A DNA stretch of 64,000 nucleotides from Flavobacteriaceae bacterium CG2_30_31_66. GTDB taxonomy: Bacteria; Bacteroidota; Bacteroidia; Flavobacteriales; Flavobacteriaceae. The notes under the pieces are model-generated. The model saw only the letters and a list, made by a program, of their open reading frames with translations, was not told the DNA's origin and did no database searches. The stretch is taken from the NCBI GenBank assembly GCA_001873065.1, contig MNYM01000009.1, positions 1 through 64,000 of the forward strand, written 5' to 3'. The position numbers were made by a program, and so were the translations under genes. Below, in pieces: positions 8,075 to 17,263 of this stretch (position 1 is the first letter of the stretch; the number at the start of each line of letters is the position of its first letter).

Positions 8075-8974
8075 TTAATAGTTGTTCGTTAAATCTAAAA
8101 ATTGTTGTTCTAAACTAGGTTTTCTTTTCACTAAGTGCGATAAAATCAGTCCATTTTCAAACAAATATTGATTGATTTCTTTTGCAGAAATTGGTTTGTT
8201 TAACTTCGCAATCAACAAGTCATGTTCTTGAGAAATTGTGCCAATAGCCTCATGATTATTCAAAATACGAATCAATTTTTCTTTGTTCTCATCAATTTTC
8301 AACTCCAATAAACCGTTTGAAGCAGTCATTTCATCAACCCTTCCACTGTATAATTTTACACCTTTTCTAATAACAACCACGTGCGAGCACACTTTTTCAA
8401 CTTCATCTAAAAGGTGAGAGGCTAATAAAATAGTTGTTCCATTGGCAGCAATTGTTTTTATTATTTGACGAATTTCATGAATTCCTTGGGGATCTAAACC
8501 ATTTGTTGGCTCGTCTAAAATCAAAATTTCAGGATCATTTAACAACGCCGATGCAATTGCCAAACGCTGTTTCATACCCAAAGAAAAAGTTTTGAACTTG
8601 CTATCTTTTCTTTCAAAAAGATTGACAGCTGTTAATTTTTCATCAATTTTTTCAGTAGAAATTCCTTTTATTTTACAGATTAATGACAAATTTTGACTTG
8701 CTGTCATGTAAGGATAAAAGTTAGGGCGTTCAATAATTGCGCCTACTTTTTTCAGTGCTTCATGCGTTGAAAGTTTCCCGTCAAACCAAGAAAATTCTCC
8801 AGAAGTTTTATTAACAACATTCAAAACAATACCTAAAGTGGTTGATTTTCCACTGCCATTTGGACCTAAAATACCGTAAACAGTTCCTTTTTTGATATCA
8901 AAAGAAAGATTATTTACTGCATGAACGGCACCGTATTTTTTGTCGAGATTTTTGATTGAAAGAATAGTTTCCAA
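8075..8974 (-). CDS. ABC transporter ATP-binding protein (BcrA/CcmA-like)
   Basis: This is the ATPase subunit that drives the permease encoded just downstream. Nucleotide-binding motifs are complete: Walker A GPNGSGKST, signature SLGMKQRLAIA (a variant of LSGGQ seen in this subfamily), Walker B ILILDEPTNGLDPQG, then the switch histidine in LLASHLLDEVE. About 80 C-terminal residues after the ATPase domain resemble the accessory region of drug-export ATPases. The two genes form a compact operon; no regulator or kinase gene lies beside them. Confidence 0.92.
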   Translation of the reverse strand: METILSIKNLDKKYGAVHAVNNLSFDIKKGTVYGILGPNGSGKSTTLGIVLNVVNKTSGEFSWFDGKLSTHEALKKVGAIIERPNFYPYMTASQNLSLICKIKGISTEKIDEKLTAVNLFERKDSKFKTFSLGMKQRLAIASALLNDPEILILDEPTNGLDPQGIHEIRQIIKTIAANGTTILLASHLLDEVEKVCSHVVVIRKGVKLYSGRVDEMTASNGLLELKIDENKEKLIRILNNHEAIGTISQEHDLLIAKLNKPISAKEINQYLFENGLILSHLVKRKPSLEQQFLDLTNNY

Positions 8975-9084
8975 AAAAAGTAGTTTTAGTTAGTTATTTA
9001 TTTAGGACGATTAAAAAATCCTAATGTTACAAAATAACAAATAAAAACTTTCTAAAAACTTGAAATTAATTAAGATTTTGAAAT

Positions 9085-9597
9085 TTAATATTCAGGATAT
9101 TCAGAGTCATCAAAATGATCAAAACCTTCGTCAATAAAATCATCATCACCAAATTCGTCCTCAAAATCTCCCCCAAAATCTTCTGCCACAAATTGTTTTT
9201 CGGGAGCTTCTTTTGGAACATCTCCAACAGCTAAAATAGTTTTTGGTAAATGTTTGCTCTTTTCTGAGGAAATTTCTAAAACATCAACATAAAACGTCCA
9301 CATGTTTATAAAATCATACACATAAATCAGCTTGTCATGTACTTTAGGCAAGGTTTCATTTAAAATACAATTTTCCATTGAAATATCCTCACCAGCCTCA
9401 GCCATGTTGAATAACGGGATTTCTTCACCTTGATTCCAATCTTCATCAGCTCTATAAAATGACGCCATTTCATGACCTTCAAATCCGAACGAATTTGCAA
9501 TAATTGTGTGTAAACTTTCAAGATTAATAGTGTTATCAACTAAAATAGTTCTGATAACATCTTCCTCCGTATCTAAGATTGCGCGAATTTTGTACAT
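9085..9597 (-). CDS. pRiA4b ORF-3-like / IS1096 TnpR-passenger family protein
   Basis: The first 110 residues (MYKIRAILDTEEDVIRTI... ESLHTIIANSFGFEGHEMASFY, then YVYDFINMWTFYVDVLEI) fit the PRiA4_ORF3 fold. The tail of about 55 residues is very acidic (FGGDFEDEFGDDDF). Despite the family name, no transposase or repeat surrounds it, and such genes are common chromosomal residents in flavobacteria; its function is unknown. It is divergent from the thioesterase gene, and the 73-base gap must hold both promoters. Confidence 0.75.
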   Translation of the reverse strand: MYKIRAILDTEEDVIRTILVDNTINLESLHTIIANSFGFEGHEMASFYRADEDWNQGEEIPLFNMAEAGEDISMENCILNETLPKVHDKLIYVYDFINMWTFYVDVLEISSEKSKHLPKTILAVGDVPKEAPEKQFVAEDFGGDFEDEFGDDDFIDEGFDHFDDSEYPEY

Positions 9598-9619
9598 AAA
9601 CTTTTAAAAAAAATCTTAG

Positions 9620-9627
9620 CAAAAATA
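9620..9627 (-). promoter_or_regulatory. Candidate -7 box for the pRiA4b ORF-3-like gene
   Basis: The minus strand reads TATTTTTG, matching TAnnTTTG, 22 bases before the ATG at 9597. No convincing -33 element was seen. Confidence 0.35.
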
Positions 9628-9670
9628 CGATAAATTATGTGTAATTTTACGCCTCTAAAATTGAAAATCT

Positions 9671-10087
9671 TTGGACAAGCAAAAAATATTAAACTCTATA
9701 AATCGTCTTTCAAACAACACTTTGATGCAAACGTTGAATATTGAGTTTATAGATGTTACTGAAGATTCTTTGACTGCTAAAATGCCCGTAAATAGCATTG
9801 TTTATCAGCCTTTTGGAATTTTACATGGAGGAGCAACAGCGGCTTTAGCAGAAACTGTTGGAAGTTGCGCATCAGCACTTTTTGTGGATACTGAAACCAG
9901 TATAGTAAAAGGAATTGATTTGAATATTTGCCATTTAAAAAGCGTAAAAGAGGGTTTTGTTTACGGAATTGCAAAGTCTATTCACAAAGGAAGAACAATT
10001 CATTTATGGGAAATTAAGATTTTTGATGATGATAAAAATTTAATTTCAATTTGCAAACTCACAAATATTGTGTTGGATAAAAAGTAA
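9671..10087 (+). CDS. menI: Hotdog-fold thioesterase, probable DHNA-CoA thioesterase
   Basis: This probably hydrolyses 1,4-dihydroxy-2-naphthoyl-CoA in menaquinone synthesis. The 138 residues form a PaaI-type hotdog domain with the LHGGATAALAETVGS helix; Glu61 is the expected catalytic acid. The menaquinone role is inferred from isochorismate synthase being encoded two genes downstream; a general acyl-CoA thioesterase is the alternative. The start is TTG (TTGGACAAGC); no nearby ATG gives a complete domain. It is followed after three bases by the hydrolase gene. Confidence 0.75.
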   Translation: MDKQKILNSINRLSNNTLMQTLNIEFIDVTEDSLTAKMPVNSIVYQPFGILHGGATAALAETVGSCASALFVDTETSIVKGIDLNICHLKSVKEGFVYGIAKSIHKGRTIHLWEIKIFDDDKNLISICKLTNIVLDKK

Positions 10088-10090
10088 AAG

Positions 10091-10951
10091 ATGTTTGAAA
10101 GTGTTTTTTTTAGGAAATTTTTAAAAGTTTTTGTCACAATTTTATTCGTGTTATTTGGGTTGTTTTACGGATTATTTTATTTTTTTACTTCTCCAAAATC
10201 TGACGAAAATATACTGAGTGAATTTGATGAAACGTATTTAAATCCAAAAATTACGCATCATAATTTTAAAAATTTAAAATATAGAAAGTTAACAATTATC
10301 AATGATACAATATTGCCTACCATTGTTTTTGTTCACGGCACAATTGGTTCATGTGTTGATTTTATCGAATATATGAAAGATTCAATGATGTATTCAAAAG
10401 CAAATTTTGTGAGTTATGACAGAGTTGGTTACAATTATGATGATCAAAATGAAGTACAAGAATCAATCGCTTTTGAAAGAGACATGTTGCAAAGTATTAC
10501 CAAAAATTTGCCTAAAAATAAAACTGTTGTCGTTGGTTATTCTTACGGAGGTTCCATTGTTTTAGCGGATACAACTCGTTATAAAAAAGAAGTTTTATTA
10601 GCGCCAGCAGTTTTTAGTAGTAAAGAAGTAATGCCATGGCTTTTAAACTTTTATGAATGGAAAGCAACACGTTGGTTGATTCCGCCAATTTGGAGGCAAG
10701 CTTCAAAAGAAAAATTATCTCATAGGAAAGATTTAAGGTTTTTTGAGGATAATTGGAACCAAAATAAAAACGATATTTTGGTTGTTCATGGAGATAAAGA
10801 TGACATTGTTCCTTTTGAAAATGCAACAGTTTTAGCTACTAAATTTCCAAAAAAAAAGCTTGATTTGATACAAGTTCGCACTGCGGGTCATGGACTAATT
10901 TGGAGCCAATATGAGTTTATTAGAGAACAATTGATACTTAGTTTGAATTGA
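10091..10951 (+). CDS. Membrane-anchored alpha/beta hydrolase
   Basis: A hydrophobic anchor spans about residues 10-32, followed by an alpha/beta-hydrolase domain. The oxyanion region is FVHGTIGS, the nucleophile is Ser151 in VVGYSYGGS, the acid is in HGDKDDIVP and the histidine in TAGHGL near the end. The gene sits between the thioesterase and menF, and its stop overlaps the menF start (TTGA), so the three are co-transcribed. The membrane anchor argues against a MenH (SHCHC synthase) role, which is normally soluble, but the setting keeps it possible. The substrate is unknown. Confidence 0.8.
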   Translation: MFESVFFRKFLKVFVTILFVLFGLFYGLFYFFTSPKSDENILSEFDETYLNPKITHHNFKNLKYRKLTIINDTILPTIVFVHGTIGSCVDFIEYMKDSMMYSKANFVSYDRVGYNYDDQNEVQESIAFERDMLQSITKNLPKNKTVVVGYSYGGSIVLADTTRYKKEVLLAPAVFSSKEVMPWLLNFYEWKATRWLIPPIWRQASKEKLSHRKDLRFFEDNWNQNKNDILVVHGDKDDIVPFENATVLATKFPKKKLDLIQVRTAGHGLIWSQYEFIREQLILSLN

Positions 10952-12009
10952 ATATTTTCGATAAAATAGTAAATTCTTATCAAAAAAAGCAACCATTTGT
11001 TGTTTATAGAAAACCTGAATCAATTGATTTTGCTGGGTTTTTTCAAAAAAATGATACCTTATATTTTTTAGATGATACATCCAAAAGCGGATTTATTTTT
11101 GCGCCTTTCAATGCATCAAACAAAACTATTTTTTTTTCAAGCGAAAAGACTGATTTTATTTCAGAAAAACTTCATTTTACATCTTTAGAAAATAGTGATT
11201 ATAATTTTGTTGAAAACTCAATTCAAAAAGAAAATCATATAAAAATTGTTCAAAATGCGATTGATGAAATTTCAAAAGGAACTTTTAAAAAAGTTGTAAT
11301 TTCAAGAAAAGAAGCCATAAAACTCAAGGGTTTTAATCTTGTAGAAGTGTTTCAAAAATTACTTCAAAATTATCCAACTGCATTCGTATATGTTTGGTTT
11401 CACCCAAAAGTTGGTTTGTGGTTAGGAGCTACTCCTGAAACGCTTTTAAAGATTGAAAATTCAGATTTTGAAACGATGTCTTTGGCAGGAACGCAAGTTG
11501 CGAACGATTTGCAACATGCAGTTTGGCAACAAAAAGAGCTGATAGAACAAGGTTTAGTAACCAGTTTTATTCAAAATCAATTAAAAAACCTTTCATCAGA
11601 TTTAGAGACTAGTCCAATTGAAACCATAAAAGCAGGAAATTTATTTCATTTGCGAACCAAAGTTTCGGGTAAATTAAATTTGGAAAAATCAGCTCTTAAA
11701 GATTTGATCGAAGCTTTGCATCCTACTCCGGCAGTTTGCGGATTGCCAAGAAATGAATCAAAAAAATTTATCCTTGAAAACGAAAATTATGATAGGGAAT
11801 TTTATACTGGTTTTTTAGGAGAATTAAATTTGAATAATTATGATTCTGATGTAAAAAAATCAATGCTCTACGTGAACTTGCGTTGTATGAAAATAATTGA
11901 AACCACTGCAAATTTGTTTATTGGTGGTGGAATTACAAAAGACAGCAATCCAGAAAAAGAATGGCAAGAAACAGTTTCGAAAAGTAAAACTATGAAACTG
12001 GTTTTATAA
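10948..12009 (+). CDS. menF: Isochorismate synthase
   Basis: It converts chorismate to isochorismate, the first committed step of menaquinone (or siderophore) synthesis. The chorismate-binding domain fills the C-terminal two thirds: KKVVISRKEAIKL, GLWLGATPETLL, the SLAGTQ segment, LHPTPAVCGLPRNES and the DREFYTGFLGE block with metal-binding Glu. It is 353 residues long, normal for menF/entC-type enzymes. TTG at 10948 overlaps the previous stop. menD, which often follows in this group, is not present; a hairpin terminator ends the operon. Confidence 0.88.
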   Translation: MNIFDKIVNSYQKKQPFVVYRKPESIDFAGFFQKNDTLYFLDDTSKSGFIFAPFNASNKTIFFSSEKTDFISEKLHFTSLENSDYNFVENSIQKENHIKIVQNAIDEISKGTFKKVVISRKEAIKLKGFNLVEVFQKLLQNYPTAFVYVWFHPKVGLWLGATPETLLKIENSDFETMSLAGTQVANDLQHAVWQQKELIEQGLVTSFIQNQLKNLSSDLETSPIETIKAGNLFHLRTKVSGKLNLEKSALKDLIEALHPTPAVCGLPRNESKKFILENENYDREFYTGFLGELNLNNYDSDVKKSMLYVNLRCMKIIETTANLFIGGGITKDSNPEKEWQETVSKSKTMKLVL

Positions 12010-12010
12010 A

Positions 12011-12041
12011 AAAAACCGCAAATAAAAGAGTTGCGGTTTTT
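12011..12041. terminator. Bidirectional terminator between menF and the Pur-alpha-like gene
   Basis: The stem AAAAACCGCAA (12011-12021) pairs with TTGCGGTTTTT (12031-12041) around a nine-base loop, A-rich before and T-rich after. It lies between convergent genes and can serve both strands. Confidence 0.85.
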
Positions 12042-12103
12042 GAGTGTAATTAAACTTGAATTAAAAATTATTTTATTTTTTAGAACAAATTTACGTCTGA
12101 TTG

Positions 12104-12469
12104 CTAAATATCGTCAAAAGAAATATCAGTGAAACTGCTTGAAGTTTTCACTTCTTCATCTTCATCATCTTCTTCTTTTTTGAAATCTTTTTGGTGACGT
12201 TCACTAATCACTTCATCACCTTTTTCGTTCAAAATATAATCCGTTGCTTTGGTTAGCATTTCTTGAAAATCGGTAAAATCTTCTTTGTAAAGATATATTT
12301 TGTGTTTTTGGTAATGAAAAGAACCATCATCGTGTGTAAATTTTTTACTTTCAGTAATTGTTAAGTAATAATCATCAGCTTTTGTTGATCTTACATCAAA
12401 AAAATACGTTCTTCTTCCTGCTCTTAAAACCTGTGAAAAAATTTCTTCTTGTTCAACTCTCTCTGCCAT
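12104..12469 (-). CDS. Pur-alpha-like nucleic-acid-binding protein (DUF3276)
   Basis: This small 121-residue protein carries a PUR repeat: RAGRRTYFFDVRSTKADDYY, LTITESKKF and a basic/aromatic strand HYQKHKIYLYKEDF. Bacterial members bind single-stranded DNA and RNA. The C-terminus is strongly acidic and serine-rich (EEDDEDEEVKTSSS). It is single copy, with its own promoter region of about 80 bases before the start; the cellular role in flavobacteria is not known. Confidence 0.85.
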   Translation of the reverse strand: MAERVEQEEIFSQVLRAGRRTYFFDVRSTKADDYYLTITESKKFTHDDGSFHYQKHKIYLYKEDFTDFQEMLTKATDYILNEKGDEVISERHQKDFKKEEDDEDEEVKTSSSFTDISFDDI

Positions 12470-12549
12470 AATTCTTTTAAAATTGTTGTTAAAATTTCGT
12501 TTATGTTACCCACAAATCTAATAAAATATTTTACTTGATACTCATAAAG

Positions 12550-14331
12550 TTATATTTCTTTTTCTAAAAGTTGCTGTTCATACAAGTTTTTATAATAGCC
12601 ATTTTCGGTTATCAGTTGATTGTGAGTTCCTTGTTGAATAATTTTACCATGTTCTAAAACGATAATTTTATCTGCATTTTTTGCTGAAGACACTCTATGA
12701 CTAATAATAAATGTTGTTTTACTTTTTGATACTCTTTCAAGATTTGCCAAGATTTTCTCTTCAGTTTCTGTGTCAACGGCTGATAAACAGTCATCAAAAA
12801 TAAGAATTTTCGGGTTTTTGATAATTGCTCTAGCAATCGAAACTCGCTGTTTTTGTCCTCCAGATAATGTAACGCCACGTTCGCCTAAAATCGTTTTATA
12901 ACCGTGTGCAAATTCGATAATATTTTCATGCACAACCGCATTTTTAGCAGCTTCAATAATTTCATCTTCCGTAGCATTGTTTTTACCAAATTTGATATTA
13001 TTTTCAATGGTGTCTGAAAATAAAAATGGGTCTTGAGGCACAAATCCAATTTGATTTCTTACTTCATTCAAATTGAGGTTTTTAATTGGTTTATCGTCCA
13101 GTAAAACATCTCCTTCAGTAACGTCATACAATCTAGAGATCAACTCAATAATGGTCGATTTTCCAGAACCTGTATTTCCTAAAATAGCCAAAGTTTCTCC
13201 AGATTCTAAAGTGAAATTGATATTTGTTAGCGCTGTAATATTGGTGTCTTCATAGGTAAAATTAACGTTTTTAAAAGTGACTTTTCCATGAATTTCAATG
13301 TGTTCATCATTGCTATTTTTAATTTCAGGGGCTTCATTTAAAAACTCATTGATTCTTTTTTGTGATGCCTCCGCCTCTTGCACCATGGATGTTACCCAAC
13401 CAACAACAGCCACAGGCCACGTCAAAATATTCACGTATAATAAAAATTCTACCACAACACCAATTTGAATTTTATCATCAATGTATAAATTTCCTCCAAC
13501 ATAAATTACAATGATATTACTGATGCCAATTAACAGCAACATTAATGGAAAAAAAAGCGCATTTGCATGTTGCAAACGGATGTTTTTTTCTTTGCTTTCA
13601 TCGGCAATACTATCAAATTCTTTTATGATGGATTGTTCAATTCCATAAGATTTTACCACATTTATTCCTGAGAAAAACTCTTGATTAAAGGTTGTTAGTT
13701 TTGATAAATATTGTTGCACAATGGTACTTCTTTGATTGATAATTCTGCTCAATACAAAAATAGAAATCGATAAAAGTGGAAAAGGAATCAATGTATAAAG
13801 TGTCAATTTTACATCAACTTTTAGCATTTGTGTAAAGCCAACTACAAAAAGCACCAACATATTCATGGTATACATGATTGCAGGACCCACATACATTCGA
13901 ACTTTTGAAACATCTTCACTGATTCTATTCATCAAATCTCCAGTTCTATTTTTTTTATAAAAATTCAATGAAAGTCGTTGATATTGTTGATAAATTTCGT
14001 TTTTCAAATCAAATTCTATCAATCTCGAAGTCACAATAATGGTTTGACGCATCAAATACGTAAAAAATCCACTCAATAATGCTACACCAATGATAATCAG
14101 CACATTGATAAGTAATATTTTTTTAACTTCAGCAACATCACTCACAATTCCTTTTTGATATTCTTCCACAATATTTAGTGATTGTCTAATGATTTGAGGA
14201 ATTTTTAAAGCTAAAATTTTAGAAAGAACTGTGATTAACAATCCAATTAAAATACGCCATTTATACTTTGCGATATATTTGTTTAAATGCTTAAGTGCTT
14301 TCAAAAGAAATTTTGTATAAAAATTGAGCAC
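12550..14331 (-). CDS. ABC exporter, fused permease/ATPase (MsbA/MdlB-like)
   Basis: A half-transporter of 593 residues that should work as a homodimer, exporting lipid or hydrophobic compounds. Six membrane segments occupy about residues 25-320. The ATPase domain has Walker A LGNTGSGKST, Q-loop FVPQDPFLFSDT, signature LSGGQKQRVSIARA and Walker B ILIFDDCLSAVD, ending in a switch histidine (FIISHRVS). An acidic residue is missing at the usual Walker B end (DDCLSAVDTE has D rather than E), a common exporter variant that can slow hydrolysis. It is divergent from nusB. Confidence 0.92.
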   Translation of the reverse strand: MLNFYTKFLLKALKHLNKYIAKYKWRILIGLLITVLSKILALKIPQIIRQSLNIVEEYQKGIVSDVAEVKKILLINVLIIIGVALLSGFFTYLMRQTIIVTSRLIEFDLKNEIYQQYQRLSLNFYKKNRTGDLMNRISEDVSKVRMYVGPAIMYTMNMLVLFVVGFTQMLKVDVKLTLYTLIPFPLLSISIFVLSRIINQRSTIVQQYLSKLTTFNQEFFSGINVVKSYGIEQSIIKEFDSIADESKEKNIRLQHANALFFPLMLLLIGISNIIVIYVGGNLYIDDKIQIGVVVEFLLYVNILTWPVAVVGWVTSMVQEAEASQKRINEFLNEAPEIKNSNDEHIEIHGKVTFKNVNFTYEDTNITALTNINFTLESGETLAILGNTGSGKSTIIELISRLYDVTEGDVLLDDKPIKNLNLNEVRNQIGFVPQDPFLFSDTIENNIKFGKNNATEDEIIEAAKNAVVHENIIEFAHGYKTILGERGVTLSGGQKQRVSIARAIIKNPKILIFDDCLSAVDTETEEKILANLERVSKSKTTFIISHRVSSAKNADKIIVLEHGKIIQQGTHNQLITENGYYKNLYEQQLLEKEI

Positions 14332-14407
14332 GAAGATACCAATTTCAATGAGAATTCATTTCTTAAAAAAGAATTAAAAAGAATCGACTGAAAAACGAAA
14401 ATAATAC

Positions 14408-14415
14408 TACTTTTG
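14408..14415 (+). promoter_or_regulatory. Candidate -7 box of the nusB promoter
   Basis: TACTTTTG fits the TAnnTTTG consensus, 37 bases before the nusB ATG. No clear TTG stands at the -33 position. Confidence 0.4.
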
Positions 14416-14452
14416 CAACGCTAAAAATGCAATTTTATTTAAGTTCTTTTCG

Positions 14453-15391
14453 ATGATAAATAGAAGACATATTCGAGTGAAAGTAATGCAATCCATGTAT
14501 GCAATGCAACAATCTCAAAATGATGATGTTGTAAAAGAGGGCAAATTTTTAAAGCATAGTATTTTAAAAATGTTCGATTTATATGTGCTAAATCTTTTGA
14601 TGATTGTTGAAGTTCAAAAACTCGCCGAAAAAAAAATAGCAATTTCAAAAAAGAAAATGCTTGCCACTAAAGAAGATTTAAAACCCAATATCAAATTTTT
14701 AAACAACGGTTTAATTGATGCTATCAAAAATAGTGTTGGTTTAGAAAGTTATTATGAAATCAACAAATTAAATAATTGGGAAGTTGATGACGAATATGTC
14801 AAAATAATTTATGATGAATTGATGAAAAGCGAAATTTACAGAAATTATCTTGATACTATTGAAGATTCTTTTAACGTAGATCGTTCTTTTGTAGTCGATT
14901 TCTTCAGAGAAATCATTGCTCCAAACGAAAAATTGGCTGAGTATTTTGAAGACAAAATGATTACTTGGGTTGATGATATTCCTTTCGTAAATACTTGGGT
15001 TTTGAAAACTTTGAGTAAATCAAAAAACAACGCTACATTTATGTTGGGAAGTTTATATAAAGACAAAGATGATGAAGATTTTGTGTTAGAATTGTTCAAT
15101 AAAACTGTCTTAAAACAGCATATTTATGAAAAAGAAATTGCTGCCAAAACGCCAAATTGGGAAACAGATAGAATTGCAGATGTTGACATGATTTTGATCA
15201 AAATGGCAATTTCCGAATTTCTAAATTTTCCTTCTATTCCTGTAAAGGTTACCATCAATGAATACATTGAAATAGCCAAAGATTATTCAACTGAAAAAAG
15301 CAGCTATTTTATCAATGGGGTTTTGGATAAAATTTCGAAAGAATTTGAAAGAGATAAAAGAATTGTAAAAATTGGAAGAGGTCTATTATAA
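14453..15391 (+). CDS. nusB: Transcription antitermination factor NusB
   Basis: NusB binds boxA RNA with NusE (S10) and supports rRNA antitermination. The N-terminus INRRHIRVKVMQSMYAMQQS and the C-terminal helix pair (DRIADVDMILIKMAISEFLN, KVTINEYIEIAKDYSTEKSS, FINGVLDKI) match NusB. At 312 residues it is over twice the length of the E. coli protein; the extra helices lie between the two halves, as usual in Bacteroidota. It leads a run of five co-directional genes ending with coaE. Confidence 0.93.
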   Translation: MINRRHIRVKVMQSMYAMQQSQNDDVVKEGKFLKHSILKMFDLYVLNLLMIVEVQKLAEKKIAISKKKMLATKEDLKPNIKFLNNGLIDAIKNSVGLESYYEINKLNNWEVDDEYVKIIYDELMKSEIYRNYLDTIEDSFNVDRSFVVDFFREIIAPNEKLAEYFEDKMITWVDDIPFVNTWVLKTLSKSKNNATFMLGSLYKDKDDEDFVLELFNKTVLKQHIYEKEIAAKTPNWETDRIADVDMILIKMAISEFLNFPSIPVKVTINEYIEIAKDYSTEKSSYFINGVLDKISKEFERDKRIVKIGRGLL

Positions 15392-15438
15392 TTATGCTAT
15401 TGAAAAATATTTATTACTTTTACAAAAACTTTAAAAAC

Positions 15439-15900
15439 ATGAAAAAAATATCCATTTTATTGACTTTTTTGATTGCAATGTTTGTAACTTTTTCTTGTGC
15501 AAACGGAGATGTTAAAAATAAAATCAATAAAGAAAATTTAGAAAACGCCACTTCAAGAGACAATAATATTAAAAAAGGCGCTGCAATTATTGCTTTTGAT
15601 AAAGTAGAATTTGACTTTGGAACAGTCAATGAAGGTGACATTGTAGAAACTGTATTCAAAGTAACCAATGCTGGAAAAACAGATTTGATTATCACAAATG
15701 CACAAGCTTCATGTGGTTGTACAGTGCCAACTTGGCCAAAAACTCCAATAAAACCTGGAGAATCTGGAGATATTGAAGTCGTTTTTAACACTTCAGGAAA
15801 ACCAAACAGACAAAGTAAAACCATCACCTTAACTACAAATACTGAATCTGGAAGAGAAGTTTTAACACTGAAAGGTTCTGTAACACCAAAAACAAATTAA
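15439..15900 (+). CDS. DUF1573 lipoprotein
   Basis: MKKISILLTFLIAMFVTFSC is a lipoprotein-type signal with Cys as first mature residue. The DUF1573 domain follows (FDFGTVNEGDIVETVFKVTN, SCGCTVPTWPKTPIKPGES, VVFNTSGKPNRQSKTITL), an ASH/Ig-like fold of unknown function. An upstream ATG at 15394 would add 15 residues that spoil the signal peptide, so 15439 is preferred. The position between nusB and yajC is typical in flavobacteria. Confidence 0.9.
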   Translation: MKKISILLTFLIAMFVTFSCANGDVKNKINKENLENATSRDNNIKKGAAIIAFDKVEFDFGTVNEGDIVETVFKVTNAGKTDLIITNAQASCGCTVPTWPKTPIKPGESGDIEVVFNTSGKPNRQSKTITLTTNTESGREVLTLKGSVTPKTN

Positions 15901-15904
15901 TCTT

Positions 15905-16219
15905 ATGTTTTCAATTATTTTTTTACAATTATCAGGAAGTATTGCAAGTATGTTGCCTTTCCTAGCAATGATTTTAGTATTGTATTTTTTTATGATTCGT
16001 CCACAAATGAATCGTCAGAAAAAAGAAAAAGCTTTTCAAGCGGAAATTAAAAAAGGGGCTAAAGTAGTGACTTCTAGTGGAATTCATGGAAGAATTGCTG
16101 AGATTCATGAAGCTGACAATACTGTAACTATCGAAACTGCAGGTGGAAAAATTAAATTCGAACGTTCAGCAATTTCAATGGAATTGAGTAAAAAAGTGAA
16201 TTCTATAGAAAAAAGTTAA
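15905..16219 (+). CDS. yajC: Preprotein translocase accessory subunit YajC
   Basis: A small single-span inner-membrane protein that associates with SecDF. The 104 residues include one hydrophobic helix (about 8-28, ending in FFMIRPQ), the conserved MIRPQMNRQKKEK stretch, then a basic cytoplasmic domain with KVVTSSGIHGRI. It starts four bases after the DUF1573 stop and is followed by a hairpin terminator. Confidence 0.95.
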   Translation: MFSIIFLQLSGSIASMLPFLAMILVLYFFMIRPQMNRQKKEKAFQAEIKKGAKVVTSSGIHGRIAEIHEADNTVTIETAGGKIKFERSAISMELSKKVNSIEKS

Positions 16220-16240
16220 AAAAGCAATACTAAAATATTC

Positions 16241-16274
16241 AAGTGAACTTTTTCTTTTTTGATGAGGTTCACTT
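16241..16274 (+). terminator. Stem-loop after yajC
   Basis: AAGTGAAC at 16241-16248 pairs with GTTCACTT at 16267-16274, followed by a T-run. The loop is long (18 bases), so it may be a partial terminator within the nusB-coaE run. Confidence 0.6.
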
Positions 16275-16321
16275 TTTTTGTTTTAAATCAAAATTAAATA
16301 TTTAAAAACAACATTTATCAA

Positions 16322-17260
16322 TTGAAATCTGCAAAAAAAATTCCGAAAACATTTATTGTATTTTTAATCGCCTCATTTTTTATTTGGTTGTTAATCACGT
16401 TTTCAAAAGAATATAAAACGGTCATTTCTTATAATGTTGATTTTAAAAATATTTCCCAAAAAAACATTCTTCTTGAAGCAACCACTCAACAAATTAAAAT
16501 TTTCATTAAAGCTACCGGTTTTAAACTTTTATGGACCCAAATTTTTGATAATAAAATAACATTAGATATTTCAAAACTAAATCAAAAAAAAGCGACAGTA
16601 TTTTATTTTTTTCCCAAAAACCAATTGTCTGAAATTCAAAATCAATTGACTTCAGGAGTTTATATTGAAACTATTTTAAAAGATACTATGTTCGTAAATG
16701 TTGGTTTCTTAGCTTCAAAAAAAATAGCTTTAAAACCCAATTTAAATATCAAATATCATGTTGGTTATGATCTTTTGGGAGCTGTAAAAGTAGTTCCAGA
16801 TTCGATTGTGATTTCTGGTGATGAAAATGAGATTAAAGACATTCAATTTTTGAATTTAGAGAGTATAAATCTAGAAAATCAAAAAACTGATTTTTCAAAA
16901 GAAGTATCAATTTCTAGAACTCTAAAAAATAATAATCTAAAATTAAGTACTTCAAAAGCAGTGATTTACTTCAAAGTAGATAAATTTACTGAAGGTAGTT
17001 TGCAAGTTCCTTTTAGGGTTGTTAAACTTCTTTCGAATAGTAAAATTACCACACTTTCAGAAACAGTTACTGTAACTTTTGTGGTGGCATTATCCAATTT
17101 TTCAAGGGTTTCTAAAGAATCTTTTATCGTTGAATGTGATTTTGAAGTGACACATAAAAATGGTTTGAGTTATTTGATTCCCAAAGTAGTTTTCAAACCA
17201 GAGTTTGTAAAAAGTGTAAAAATAATTCCAAATAAAATTGATTTTTTAATTCAAAAATAA
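16322..17260 (+). CDS. YbbR-like domain protein (CdaR-like)
   Basis: There is one N-terminal membrane span (TFIVFLIASFFIWLLITF), then a surface-exposed region with YbbR-type beta repeats (YHVGYDLLGAVKVVPDSIVI, GDENEIKDIQFLNLESINL). In Firmicutes the relative CdaR modulates the c-di-AMP cyclase; no cyclase gene is adjacent here, so the role is open. It starts with TTG and lies three bases before coaE, an association conserved in flavobacteria. Confidence 0.85.
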   Translation: MKSAKKIPKTFIVFLIASFFIWLLITFSKEYKTVISYNVDFKNISQKNILLEATTQQIKIFIKATGFKLLWTQIFDNKITLDISKLNQKKATVFYFFPKNQLSEIQNQLTSGVYIETILKDTMFVNVGFLASKKIALKPNLNIKYHVGYDLLGAVKVVPDSIVISGDENEIKDIQFLNLESINLENQKTDFSKEVSISRTLKNNNLKLSTSKAVIYFKVDKFTEGSLQVPFRVVKLLSNSKITTLSETVTVTFVVALSNFSRVSKESFIVECDFEVTHKNGLSYLIPKVVFKPEFVKSVKIIPNKIDFLIQK

Positions 17261-17263
17261 CAA

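Noticed and set aside
9085..9597. Mobile element signature from the pRiA4b ORF-3/IS1096 family name
   Set aside because: No transposase, terminal repeats or target duplication is visible around the gene; the name is historical.
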